A stretch of DNA of 16,529 bases, taken from positions 1-16,529 of the forward strand of contig CAMUGK010000013.1 of assembly GCA_947088415.1 (NCBI GenBank). The letters run 5' to 3'. Shown here in pieces: positions 7,094 to 13,464 of the stretch (position 1 is the stretch's first letter; every line of letters starts with the position of its first letter). The notes beneath the pieces are model-generated. The model did not search any database. It saw only the letters and a program-made list of their open reading frames with translations, and was not told the origin of the DNA. A program made the translations under genes and the position numbers. Source of the DNA: an uncultured Bacillota bacterium (GTDB taxonomy: Bacteria > Bacillota > Clostridia > Christensenellales > UBA1242).

Positions 7094-7200
7094 ATTTTAC
7101 GACTTTGTTTGACATGTTTCGACAAAATTAACTTGTTTTTGATTAAATTTTATTAATTTTTTGCTTAATATCTTGTCAATTTGCATATTTTAAGCTTGGC

Positions 7201-7206
7201 TAAAAT
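7201..7206 (+). promoter_or_regulatory. Possible uppP -10 element
   Basis: TAAAAT is suitably placed for a leader of about 19 nt that would hold the AGAGGGAC ribosome binding site. No -35 stands at standard spacing, so the call is weak. Confidence 0.35.
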
Positions 7207-7231
7207 AAGTTAGTTTTACAGAGGGACAATC

Positions 7232-7993
7232 ATGGATATCTTATTTTTGGTTATTTTAGGGTTGGTTCAAGGTTTAACAGAGTTTTTGCCTGTGTCGTCA
7301 AGTGGGCATTTGGTTTTATTATCTAACTTATTTGGCATTCAAGACAGTCTGTTTGTTTCAATAATTCTTCATGTGGCAACACTTCTTTCAATCTTGGTTG
7401 TTCTCAGAAAAGAAGTGTGGGGAATTATTAGAAAACCATTTGGCAAGACTGGATTAAACATAATGCTTGCAACCATTCCTACAGGATTAATAGCAATTGT
7501 ATTAATGCCTTTGATAGAAAGTTCATTTAGCGGAAAGTTTTTGCCGTTTTGTTTTTTAGGCAGTGCCGTTTTACTTTTGCTTGGCTGGTATATTTCAAGC
7601 AAAAAGAAGGGGCATGAACTGACAAATAAAGACGCGGTTATTTTAGGCATTGCACAAGGCTTTGCCGTTTTGCCGGGGCTATCTAGGTCGGGAACAACTA
7701 TTAGTGCAGGTTTATTTAGTGGAGTGAAAAAAGAAGAGGCAGCAAAATTTTCATTTTTAATGTCTTTGCCAATAATACTTTTATCACTGGCACTTGAAGT
7801 TTATAAAATAATTAGTCTAGGCGAAATTATTTCAGTCAATGTTGTCGGTGTAATTTTAGCATTCATTGTGGCATTTTTAGTGGGTGTTGTTTCAATCAAG
7901 TTTATGATAAAACTTACCGAAAAGTCTAATTTTAAATGGTTTAGCATATATTTAATTTTGCTTGCTTTAATTTCTATTTTTGTAGTAAAATAA
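7232..7993 (+). CDS. uppP: Undecaprenyl-diphosphatase (UppP/BacA family)
   Basis: This integral membrane enzyme removes a phosphate from undecaprenyl diphosphate, recycling the lipid carrier for peptidoglycan and other wall polymers; the family also gives bacitracin resistance. The 253 residues show both family signatures: QGLTEFLPVSSSGH (13-26), with the Q/E-x3-E motif (Glu17) and His26, and PGLSRSGTT (148-156) with the catalytic Arg152. About seven hydrophobic segments are visible. It is slightly shorter than typical Bacillota homologues. The ATG at 7232 has an AGAGGGAC ribosome binding site. Only 13 nt separate it from the downstream P-type ATPase, so they form an operon. It is divergent from a small XRE regulator that may control it. 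Complete, with no missing key residue. Confidence 0.97.
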   Translation: MDILFLVILGLVQGLTEFLPVSSSGHLVLLSNLFGIQDSLFVSIILHVATLLSILVVLRKEVWGIIRKPFGKTGLNIMLATIPTGLIAIVLMPLIESSFSGKFLPFCFLGSAVLLLLGWYISSKKKGHELTNKDAVILGIAQGFAVLPGLSRSGTTISAGLFSGVKKEEAAKFSFLMSLPIILLSLALEVYKIISLGEIISVNVVGVILAFIVAFLVGVVSIKFMIKLTEKSNFKWFSIYLILLALISIFVVK

Positions 7994-8006
7994 CAAAAGG
8001 ATATTT

Positions 8007-10643
8007 ATGAAAGATTTTCATAATTTAACAATTAAAGAAACTTTGAATGATGTTCAGTCGTCTTCCAAAGGTTTGACGGAAGAAGAAGCTTTGTCACGAC
8101 AAGCAAAATCTCATGCAAACGAGATTGAAGGCAATAAAAAAACACCGTTTGTTATCAAGTTCTTAGACCAGTTTAAAGATTTGATGATTTTAATTCTTCT
8201 TGTTGCATCTGCGGTTTCTATCGGCATTGGAATTTGGCAAAAACAAATTGATGAAATTGTCGATGGTTGCATAATTTTGGCTATTGTGCTTATGAATGCA
8301 GTTTTCGGGTTAGTCCAAGAAAACAAAGCCGAAAAATCGCTTGATGCACTTAAAAAAATGACAGAGCCAGAAGCCAATCTTTTAAGAAATGGCGAAGTTC
8401 AAAAAGTAAACACTAAAAAAATTGTTGTAGGGGACATTGTCATTTTAGAGGCAGGCTCGATAATTCCAGCAGATTTGAGAATTATAGAAAGTGCAAGTTT
8501 GCAAGTTGATGAAAGTTCGCTTACTGGCGAAAGTATTCCAGTAAATAAGCATGCTGAAGTGATAAACAAAAACGAACTTCCTCTTGCCGACAGAAAGAAT
8601 ATGGCATATCGAGGTTGTCTTGTAACAGGCGGAAGAGGGAAAGGTGTTGTTGTTGCAGTTGGCAAAGATACAGAAATTGGCAAGATTGCCGAAAGTATAA
8701 AGACCAGCGAAAAAGAAACAACACCACTTCAAAAAAATATCAAATCAGTTGGCAAACTTTTAACATTTTTGGTGCTTGGCATAGCAGTTGTTACTTTTAT
8801 ATTGGAAGTTGTTTCACGACCAGACAATCCACTTGAAGCCTTTTTGACGGCTGTTGCAATTTCAGTTGCTGCAATTCCAGAAAGTATGCCAGCAGTTATA
8901 ACAATCATAATGAGCCTTGGCATTGCACGCCTTGCAAAACAAAAGGCAGTTGTAAAACATATGCATTCGGTTGAAACTCTTGGCTGTTGTGATGTGATTT
9001 GCTCAGATAAGACAGGCACAATCACACAAAATAAAATGACAGTTACCGAAACATATTGTGACGGAAGTTTGCAAAAAGCAGGCAATGCAAAAACAGAATC
9101 TTTTGCTAAACTCTTGGCATGTATGCTTTTATGTAATGATTCAACCCTATCACATGGTCATTATGTTGGCGACCCAACAGAAACAGCATTGTGTGACTTT
9201 GCAAAAAAACTAAAACTTGAAAAAACAGCTTTTGAAAAAGATAATCCAAGAATTAATGAAATCCCTTTTGATAGCAAACGTAAACTTATGTCTACAGAAA
9301 ATTGTTATCAAGGACAAAATTATGTTTTTACAAAAGGCGCTCTTGACCACTTGCTTAAAAAATGCAATAAAATTTTGATAAATGGCAAGGAAGAAAGACT
9401 TTCAGAAAAACATATTTTGGAAATTGAAAAAGCAAATTCAAACATGGCAGATAAGGCACTAAGAGTTTTAGGCTTTGCATATAAAAAACAAAACTTAAAA
9501 AATAGCATTGAAGAAGATAATCTTGTCTTTATAGGACTTGTTGGCATGTATGACCCACCAAGAAAAGAGATTTTAAATGCTGTAAAAAAATGTAAACGTG
9601 CAGGCATGCGTGCGGTTATGATTACTGGTGACCATAAAGAAACAGCCTTTGCAGTTGCAAAGGAATGTGGAATTGCAGAAGACATCTCACAAGTGCTTAC
9701 AGGGAAAGAACTAGACAATTTGTCTGACCAAGAACTTGACCAAAAAATTGAAAATGTTTGCGTGTTTGCAAGAGTAAGTCCAGAAAATAAAGTTAGAATT
9801 GTTGACACATTAAAAAAACGTGGACATATTGTTGCCATGACAGGCGATGGAGTTAATGACGCACCAAGCATTAAAAAGGCAAATATCGGAATTGGCATGG
9901 GAATAACAGGCACAGATGTGACAAAAGAAGTTGCAGATATGCTTGTCACAGATGATAACTTTGCAACTATTGTTGTGGCAGTTGAAGAAGGTCGAAAGAT
10001 TTATCAAAATATTGTCAAAGCAGTCAAATTTTTATTCTCGGCGAATATGGGCGAACTCTTTTCATTATTCCTTGCAACAATCTTCTTCCCACAATTTGTA
10101 TTCTTATATCCAGTTCAAATTCTTTTTGTAAATTTGATAACCGACAGTCTTCCAGCAATTGCACTTGGTGTTGAACCACCAGAAAAAGATTTAATGGCAT
10201 TAAAACCACGCAATGCTAAAAAAGGACTGTTTAGTGATGGCACTGGACTTTCAATTGTTGTGCTTGGACTTGTTCAAACAGCATTAACAATGCTTGCATT
10301 CTTTATCGGACTTAAAACAGGCGGTCAAGAAACTGGCGTAACAGTTGCATTCTATACCCTAAACATAATTCAAATGTTCTACCTTTTCTCAATGCGAACA
10401 AATGGAAGTATGTTTAAAGCAAATCCATTCAAAAATAAAATCTTCTTGGCGTCACTCGCCTTTGCTTTTGGACTTCTTGCACTTATTGCGTTCACACCAC
10501 TCCACACCGTGCTTAAACTCGTCACTCTTCCAGCATGGCTTTGGGGAGTAATCTTCGGGCTAAGTTCTGCAATGATGCTTGCAAGTGAACTTTTCAAACT
10601 TTTCTACTGGCTTTATGAAAAGAAAAAAACCAAAAAACAATAA
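8007..10643 (+). CDS. P2-type Ca2+-transporting ATPase
   Basis: A membrane pump that exports Ca2+ (or a similar divalent cation) using ATP. Its 878 residues carry the full P-type set: the A-domain TGES (173-176), the phosphorylated Asp334 in CSDKTGT, KGA (443-445) for nucleotide binding, TGD (540-542) and the hinge TGDGVND (612-618). About ten membrane segments are grouped as 2+2+6. Ion-site residues of the SERCA/PMCA class are kept: Glu292 in M4, Asn680 and Glu683 in M5, and Asn709, Thr712 and Asp713 in M6. The SERCA site I glutamate of M8 appears as Gln789, which fits a single Ca2+ site as in PMCA. The M4 motif reads PESMP rather than PEGLP. ATG 8007 has an AAAAGGA site 6-7 nt upstream and is co-transcribed with uppP. 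Ion specificity is inferred by motif. Confidence 0.95.
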   Translation: MKDFHNLTIKETLNDVQSSSKGLTEEEALSRQAKSHANEIEGNKKTPFVIKFLDQFKDLMILILLVASAVSIGIGIWQKQIDEIVDGCIILAIVLMNAVFGLVQENKAEKSLDALKKMTEPEANLLRNGEVQKVNTKKIVVGDIVILEAGSIIPADLRIIESASLQVDESSLTGESIPVNKHAEVINKNELPLADRKNMAYRGCLVTGGRGKGVVVAVGKDTEIGKIAESIKTSEKETTPLQKNIKSVGKLLTFLVLGIAVVTFILEVVSRPDNPLEAFLTAVAISVAAIPESMPAVITIIMSLGIARLAKQKAVVKHMHSVETLGCCDVICSDKTGTITQNKMTVTETYCDGSLQKAGNAKTESFAKLLACMLLCNDSTLSHGHYVGDPTETALCDFAKKLKLEKTAFEKDNPRINEIPFDSKRKLMSTENCYQGQNYVFTKGALDHLLKKCNKILINGKEERLSEKHILEIEKANSNMADKALRVLGFAYKKQNLKNSIEEDNLVFIGLVGMYDPPRKEILNAVKKCKRAGMRAVMITGDHKETAFAVAKECGIAEDISQVLTGKELDNLSDQELDQKIENVCVFARVSPENKVRIVDTLKKRGHIVAMTGDGVNDAPSIKKANIGIGMGITGTDVTKEVADMLVTDDNFATIVVAVEEGRKIYQNIVKAVKFLFSANMGELFSLFLATIFFPQFVFLYPVQILFVNLITDSLPAIALGVEPPEKDLMALKPRNAKKGLFSDGTGLSIVVLGLVQTALTMLAFFIGLKTGGQETGVTVAFYTLNIIQMFYLFSMRTNGSMFKANPFKNKIFLASLAFAFGLLALIAFTPLHTVLKLVTLPAWLWGVIFGLSSAMMLASELFKLFYWLYEKKKTKKQ

Positions 10644-10645
10644 AA

Positions 10646-10673
10646 AGAGCAACTATTTGGTTGTTCTTTTTTT
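10646..10673. terminator. Bidirectional terminator
   Basis: AGAGCAAC (10646-10653) pairs with GTTGTTCT (10660-10667), with one G-U, around a 6-nt loop and then T7. It ends the uppP-ATPase operon; on the other strand it covers the stop codon of the convergent HTH gene. Confidence 0.85.
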
Positions 10674-10898
10674 GCGTTTAACTTGCTTTTCACAAGCAAT
10701 TGCAAACTTTTCTTTAGATAAAGGACTCATCATTTGATAAACTCTTATTTTTGTAACTTTCTCAATTTTAAAAAGCGCACTCACGCGAAATCGCCAATCG
10801 TCATGCAATATTTTATTGTACGTGTCCAAACTTATTTTGCAAACCTTGCAAAAAGCAGTTTTGCTTAAACCATTGGCTTTTCTCCACTCTTCAATCAT
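10653..10898 (-). CDS. Small HTH DNA-binding protein, possibly 5'-frameshifted
   Basis: An 81-residue basic protein with an XRE-like helix-turn-helix (LSKTAFCKVCKISLDTYNKIL, about 10-30), a second helical part (FRVSALFKIEKVTKIRVYQM) and a very basic tail (KQVKRKKRTTK). The start is uncertain: ATG 10898 has AAAGGTG only 2 nt ahead, and a TTG at 10910 is also in frame. The best ribosome binding site in this leader, AGGAG at 10953-10949, instead drives an 11-codon frame from ATG 10942 whose TGA overlaps the TTG in a different frame. Restoring one base near 10910 would join the two and give a longer N-terminus. So this is either a coupled leader peptide plus gene, or a gene with a recent 5' frameshift. 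It is divergent from a second HTH gene across three operators. Confidence 0.75.
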   Translation of the reverse strand: MIEEWRKANGLSKTAFCKVCKISLDTYNKILHDDWRFRVSALFKIEKVTKIRVYQMMSPLSKEKFAIACEKQVKRKKRTTK

Positions 10899-10906
10899 TT
10901 CACCTT

Positions 10907-10942
10907 TCAAGAGTTTTGGCTCTTGATTTTAATTGCTTTCAT
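10907..10942 (-). CDS. 11-residue leader peptide or displaced 5' end of the HTH gene
   Basis: From ATG 10942, an ideal TAGGAG site with 6-nt spacing leads into MKAIKIKSQNS and TGA. The TGA overlaps the in-frame TTG (10910) of the HTH gene by two bases, an arrangement suited to re-initiation. The peptide's basic, hydrophilic residues read like the missing beginning of the downstream protein. Confidence 0.5.
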   Translation of the reverse strand: MKAIKIKSQNS

Positions 10943-10956
10943 ATTTTTCTCCTATT

Positions 10957-10965
10957 AGTATACCA
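10957..10965 (-). promoter_or_regulatory. Extended -10 promoter of the minus-strand HTH gene
   Basis: On minus, TGGTATACT (10965-10957) has the TGn-TATAAT form and overlaps operator O1. An alternative -10, TATATT, lies at 10970-10965 and also sits inside O1. Confidence 0.6.
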
Positions 10966-10976
10966 ATATACGGGTA
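10961..10976. promoter_or_regulatory. Operator O1
   Basis: TACCAATATACGGGTA is a 16-bp site with an imperfect left half and an intact CGGGTA right half. It covers the minus-strand -10. Confidence 0.7.
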
Positions 10977-10986
10977 TAGTTTATCA

Positions 10987-11002
10987 TACCCGAATACGGG
11001 TA
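10987..11002. promoter_or_regulatory. Operator O2
   Basis: TACCCGAATACGGGTA has perfect 6-bp arms (TACCCG/CGGGTA) around AATA. It is the most symmetric of the three, lies between the two promoters and ends next to the -35 position of the plus promoter. Confidence 0.85.
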
Positions 11003-11015
11003 GTCAAGTGATTTT

Positions 11016-11031
11016 TACCCAAAAACGGGTA
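11016..11031. promoter_or_regulatory. Operator O3
   Basis: TACCCAAAAACGGGTA has 5-bp TACCC/GGGTA arms and overlaps the first two bases of the plus-strand -10 (11030-11035), so binding should block that promoter. Confidence 0.8.
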
Positions 11032-11035
11032 TAAT
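11030..11035 (+). promoter_or_regulatory. -10 element of the plus-strand XRE gene
   Basis: A consensus TATAAT lies 7 nt before ATG 11043, pointing to a leaderless mRNA. No -35 hexamer stands at 16-18 nt, so the promoter may need help from protein bound at O2. Confidence 0.65.
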
Positions 11036-11042
11036 ATTAATT

Positions 11043-11249
11043 ATGAAAAGAAAAATAGCACAAAGATTGAAAGAATTAAGAGAAGATAAAGGATTGTCTA
11101 TGCAGGCTTTAAGTAAAATTATTGGCATAAGTGACTCTTCTTTAGGACGTTGGGAAAGAGGAGAAGGTGATATAACTGGAGATAATTTAATTATCTTAGC
11201 CGATTTTTTTGGCGTTAGCACAGATTATTTGTTAGGACTTGAAAATTAA
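11043..11249 (+). CDS. XRE/Cro-C1-type regulator, likely repressor of the divergent pair
   Basis: The 68 residues make up one lambda-repressor-like HTH domain. KRKIAQRLKELREDKGLSM is helix 1, ALSKIIGISDSSLGRWERGEGD holds the HTH with WERG, and ITGDNLIILADFFGVSTDYLLG closes the fold. There is no separate dimerisation domain. It lacks a Shine-Dalgarno, and its -10 ends 7 nt before the ATG, so it is probably leaderless, as the lambda cI transcript from PRM is. Three symmetric operators lie between it and the divergent HTH gene, one overlapping its own -10, so it is the best candidate to bind them and regulate both genes. Which of the two proteins binds is not visible. A terminator follows 28 nt after its stop. 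Confidence 0.93.
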   Translation: MKRKIAQRLKELREDKGLSMQALSKIIGISDSSLGRWERGEGDITGDNLIILADFFGVSTDYLLGLEN

Positions 11250-11276
11250 GAAAACTATTTTTTAGAAAATAAATAT

Positions 11277-11308
11277 ATCGACAAGAATTGTTGTTTTTTG
11301 TCGATTTT
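11277..11308 (+). terminator. Terminator after the XRE gene
   Basis: A perfect 8-bp stem ATCGACAA/TTGTCGAT (11277-11284, 11298-11305) spans a 13-nt T-rich loop and is followed by a short T-run. Confidence 0.75.
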
Positions 11309-11311
11309 ATT

Positions 11312-11339
11312 TTGTCTTATTTTGTTTTTTTAGTATAAT
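11312..11339 (+). promoter_or_regulatory. radC promoter
   Basis: TTGTCT (11312-11317), a 16-nt spacer and a consensus TATAAT (11334-11339). The predicted start at about 11346 coincides with an ATG-GAG-TGA that holds radC's GGAGTGAG site, giving a leader of only about 12 nt. Confidence 0.75.
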
Positions 11340-11357
11340 ATATTTATGGAGTGAGTT

Positions 11358-12113
11358 ATGCCAAAGGATAAACCAGACGAAAAAGATATGCATTGTGGTC
11401 ATCGTATGCGTGTGATGGAAAGTTACAGCAAGATTGAATTGGACGCGTTAAGTCCACATCAAGTTTTGGAATACATTTTATTTTTTGTTTATCCGCGTGG
11501 AGATGTCAATCCAATCGCTCATAGATTGCTTGACAAATATGGAACAGTTCAAGCCGTTTTGGATGCCGACCCTTTTGAACTTGCCAAAGTGTATGGTGTG
11601 AACACGCGTTCGGCACAAATGATTAATGGATTCACCAAGATTTTTGATTATTATACAGGAAGCAAACTTGCAAAAAAGATTTGTTTTAAAAATCCAGACG
11701 ACATTTATGATTTTTGTGAAGATTTGCTTAGATTTTGCATAAGTGAAACATTTTATGCAATTGCTGTTGATGCATCTTTTCATGTGATAACAAAAAGAAA
11801 AATAGGGGTGGGAAGTTTTAATCTAGTCACAATCGACCCACATGAAATTGTTAGTTTTGTTAATGAAACAAAGGCTGCAAATGTTATCTTTACACACAAT
11901 CACCCCGGTGGATATTGCAAGCCTACTCAAAACGATTTTGACGGAACAAAAATCTTTGAAAAGTTGCTTGGATATATGCGGTCGCAATTGATTGACCATG
12001 TGATTATTGGTGATGACGGAGTTTACAGCATTGCATACAATAAAAAAGTCAGAGAATTTTCTGACACTGATGAAATTAAAGAATATATCGAGTCTTTGGA
12101 CACTAAGGAATAA
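11358..12113 (+). CDS. radC: RadC-family JAMM/MPN+ domain protein
   Basis: The 251 residues have an N-terminal helix-hairpin-helix-like region (about 30-95, with RLLDKYGTVQAVLDADPFELAKVYGV cut by family-typical positions) and a C-terminal JAMM metal site. Glu163 (DPHEIV), His180 and His182 in HNHPGG, and Asp193 are all present; the usual JAMM serine before the aspartate is Thr190 here. The family was once called a DNA-repair protein, and its actual role is not settled. The end is less conserved than usual, with a charged tail. ATG 11358 is chosen for the GGAGTGAG site; an in-frame ATG at 11346 is closed off by a TGA two codons later. Its last 11 bp overlap the 3' end of the convergent gene. 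No partner genes are seen. Confidence 0.93.
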   Translation: MPKDKPDEKDMHCGHRMRVMESYSKIELDALSPHQVLEYILFFVYPRGDVNPIAHRLLDKYGTVQAVLDADPFELAKVYGVNTRSAQMINGFTKIFDYYTGSKLAKKICFKNPDDIYDFCEDLLRFCISETFYAIAVDASFHVITKRKIGVGSFNLVTIDPHEIVSFVNETKAANVIFTHNHPGGYCKPTQNDFDGTKIFEKLLGYMRSQLIDHVIIGDDGVYSIAYNKKVREFSDTDEIKEYIESLDTKE

Positions 12114-12471
12114 ACCTGCTTATAATATTTGCTAAGAAAGAGGCGAGAAAGGTTAAAAAGAAAAAGATAAGAAAAAAGAGATATAAAGGAAGTTTTCGTT
12201 TTTTGGAAGCTTCTTTTTGATTTGAGTTTTCACAAAATTGAAAACCAAAGGGAAGAACTGCAAGGCAATATACATTATCATCATCATATTTGATTGAGAT
12301 ATAGTCTTGACGTTCTAAATAAATTAAAATATGTTCAAGCCCTTCGCTGTCTACTTTATATTTATTGGGCATGGCTGAAATAATGTCGCTGGCGTCAACA
12401 ATTTTGTATGAGCCATTAGGGCATTCTTTACATAAAATTTTAAGAACGATGTTTGATTTTATATCTAACAT
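12103..12471 (-). CDS. Small tail-anchored protein with a winged-helix-like N-terminal region
   Basis: I do not recognise this 122-residue protein. Residues 1-80 alternate helix and strand in a pattern that resembles a small winged-helix fold: VLKILCKECPNGSY, ASDIISAMPNKYKVDSEGL, then HILIYLERQDYISIKY ending in two predicted strands. A short Lys/Arg linker (KKRKLP) precedes one C-terminal membrane segment (about 95-117) rich in Phe and Leu, so the N-terminal part would face the cytoplasm. ATG 12471 has no Shine-Dalgarno. A poor CAAAAT ends 6 nt upstream, the same geometry as the leaderless genes here, but the hexamer match is weak. Its TAG stop lies inside radC's 3' end. Function unknown; a membrane-tethered regulator is one possibility. 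Confidence 0.8.
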   Translation of the reverse strand: MLDIKSNIVLKILCKECPNGSYKIVDASDIISAMPNKYKVDSEGLEHILIYLERQDYISIKYDDDNVYCLAVLPFGFQFCENSNQKEASKKRKLPLYLFFLIFFFLTFLASFLANIISRFIP

Positions 12472-12560
12472 ATGATTATTTTGTGGGAAAATGAATTATT
12501 TATTCTTAAATTTGTTCGTTAAAAGGCTCTAAAACATATTAAAAACTTCAAAATTGCCCA

Positions 12561-12589
12561 TTGATTTTTGCAAATTCTTATGTTACAAT
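12561..12589 (+). promoter_or_regulatory. Promoter of the 272-residue orphan gene
   Basis: TTGATT (12561-12566), a 17-nt spacer and TGT-TACAAT (hexamer 12584-12589) make a strong extended -10 promoter. It lies inside a longer open frame from TTG 12561, which argues against that start. Confidence 0.85.
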
Positions 12590-12611
12590 ATTGTTATACA
12601 AAGGAGAGAAA

Positions 12612-13430
12612 ATGGAATATAAAAAGGATTTTGTTCAAATAGTTCATAATTCTATGCACGAAGTTATAGATTATTTCTTTGATGACCCTGAAATGGCAAA
12701 GAAGCTTATTAAGCTTGAAAAACCACTTTGTCCTGCAAGTTTTGCAATATATTTTACTTTGGTTAAAAAAGAGAATTTTACAACTATTGCAAAAGAAAGA
12801 ACGCTAAAATTTTCAAACTTTTGCAGAAAAGCAACCATTCTTTTGCCTAGAATGTTTGATATGCGCGCTTCACTTGTAGTTCCGCAACTTAAAAAGATTA
12901 TGGCATGCACTCGTGCCAGAATAGATATGCTCGGCAAATTGTTGGGAAGCCCAAAACCAAACTCCTCAAGCAATGATTATGCAAGCACTGAACGAAATAA
13001 ATTAATAAAAGTTCGTGGCGAAGATTATAGAATTTATAGTTTGGATGCTTTAAAAAGAAGAATCGAAAATAAACATACAAGAAGTAGTTATTATCGAGAG
13101 TTAGAAGAAAAGCTTAATTTAGCCGAAGATAATTATATTGATGCATATTATTATAATGAAGCAAAAGCATTAACTTTTAAAATAACAAAAATTGAAGATG
13201 ATGAGCGGGTTGAAATTGCAAGATTAGAAGAAAATTATGTTGCAATTGAAGAAATGAAAGCTGTGCTTGATTATTATGCTTATTTATATAACGATGTTGC
13301 CTTGTCGCCAAGCGTTGTCAATGGAAAGGGCACAAATGAGGAATTGTTTAAAGCAAATCAAGAGGGTGTTAGAAAAGAGTTTCAATTAGAGCGAGATTAT
13401 TTAGAAGATTATCATCAAGAATTATTTTAA
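12612..13430 (+). CDS. Orphan soluble protein, helical, 272 residues
   Basis: No family is recognised. ATG 12612 is fixed by an AAAGGAGAG site and the promoter just upstream; longer frames starting at 12561 would include the promoter. The N-terminal half (about 1-110) is mixed helical with a Cys in LCPASFAIYF and a basic stretch (ERTLKFSNFCRKATILLPR). A Ser/Asn-rich linker (about 118-130) separates it from a charged C-terminal half (about 150-272) with long predicted helices rich in Glu, Asp, Lys and Tyr (YYRELEEKLNLAEDNYIDAY). There is no signal peptide or membrane segment. It is monocistronic, and its terminator is shared with the convergent TetR gene. Function unknown. Confidence 0.88.
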   Translation: MEYKKDFVQIVHNSMHEVIDYFFDDPEMAKKLIKLEKPLCPASFAIYFTLVKKENFTTIAKERTLKFSNFCRKATILLPRMFDMRASLVVPQLKKIMACTRARIDMLGKLLGSPKPNSSSNDYASTERNKLIKVRGEDYRIYSLDALKRRIENKHTRSSYYRELEEKLNLAEDNYIDAYYYNEAKALTFKITKIEDDERVEIARLEENYVAIEEMKAVLDYYAYLYNDVALSPSVVNGKGTNEELFKANQEGVRKEFQLERDYLEDYHQELF

Positions 13431-13464
13431 TGGGGGAATAGAAACATTCCTCCATAATTTTTTT
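13431..13464. terminator. Bidirectional terminator
   Basis: TGGGGGAAT (13431-13439) pairs with ATTCCTCCA (13446-13454), with one G-U, around a 6-nt loop. T7 follows at 13458-13464. It lies between convergent stops and its T-run reaches the TetR stop codon. Confidence 0.85.

Noticed and set aside
9320..9949. 209-codon open frame on minus inside the Ca2+ ATPase gene
   Set aside because: It is antisense to the conserved P-domain, has low-complexity Ser/Phe/Leu composition from the reverse complement, and no ribosome binding site or promoter.
10904..10915. Programmed -1 frameshift joining the leader to the HTH gene
   Set aside because: There is no X-XXY-YYZ slippery heptamer at the overlap, and no clear stimulatory hairpin was seen.
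10961..11031. CRISPR-like array
   Set aside because: Three short palindromic sites with 10-13 bp gaps overlapping promoters fit operators, not CRISPR repeats with uniform spacers.
11346..11357. TGA recoded as Trp, extending radC to ATG 11346
   Set aside because: Trp is encoded by TGG in all genes here, and GGAGTGAG is a good ribosome binding site for ATG 11358.
10653..12113. Intact prophage or integrative element around the HTH pair and radC
   Set aside because: No integrase, structural or attachment-site features are visible; only the operator layout is phage-like.
12561..12611. TTG start extending the 272-residue protein by 17 residues
   Set aside because: The extension contains the complete promoter, and a strong AAAGGAGAG site marks ATG 12612.
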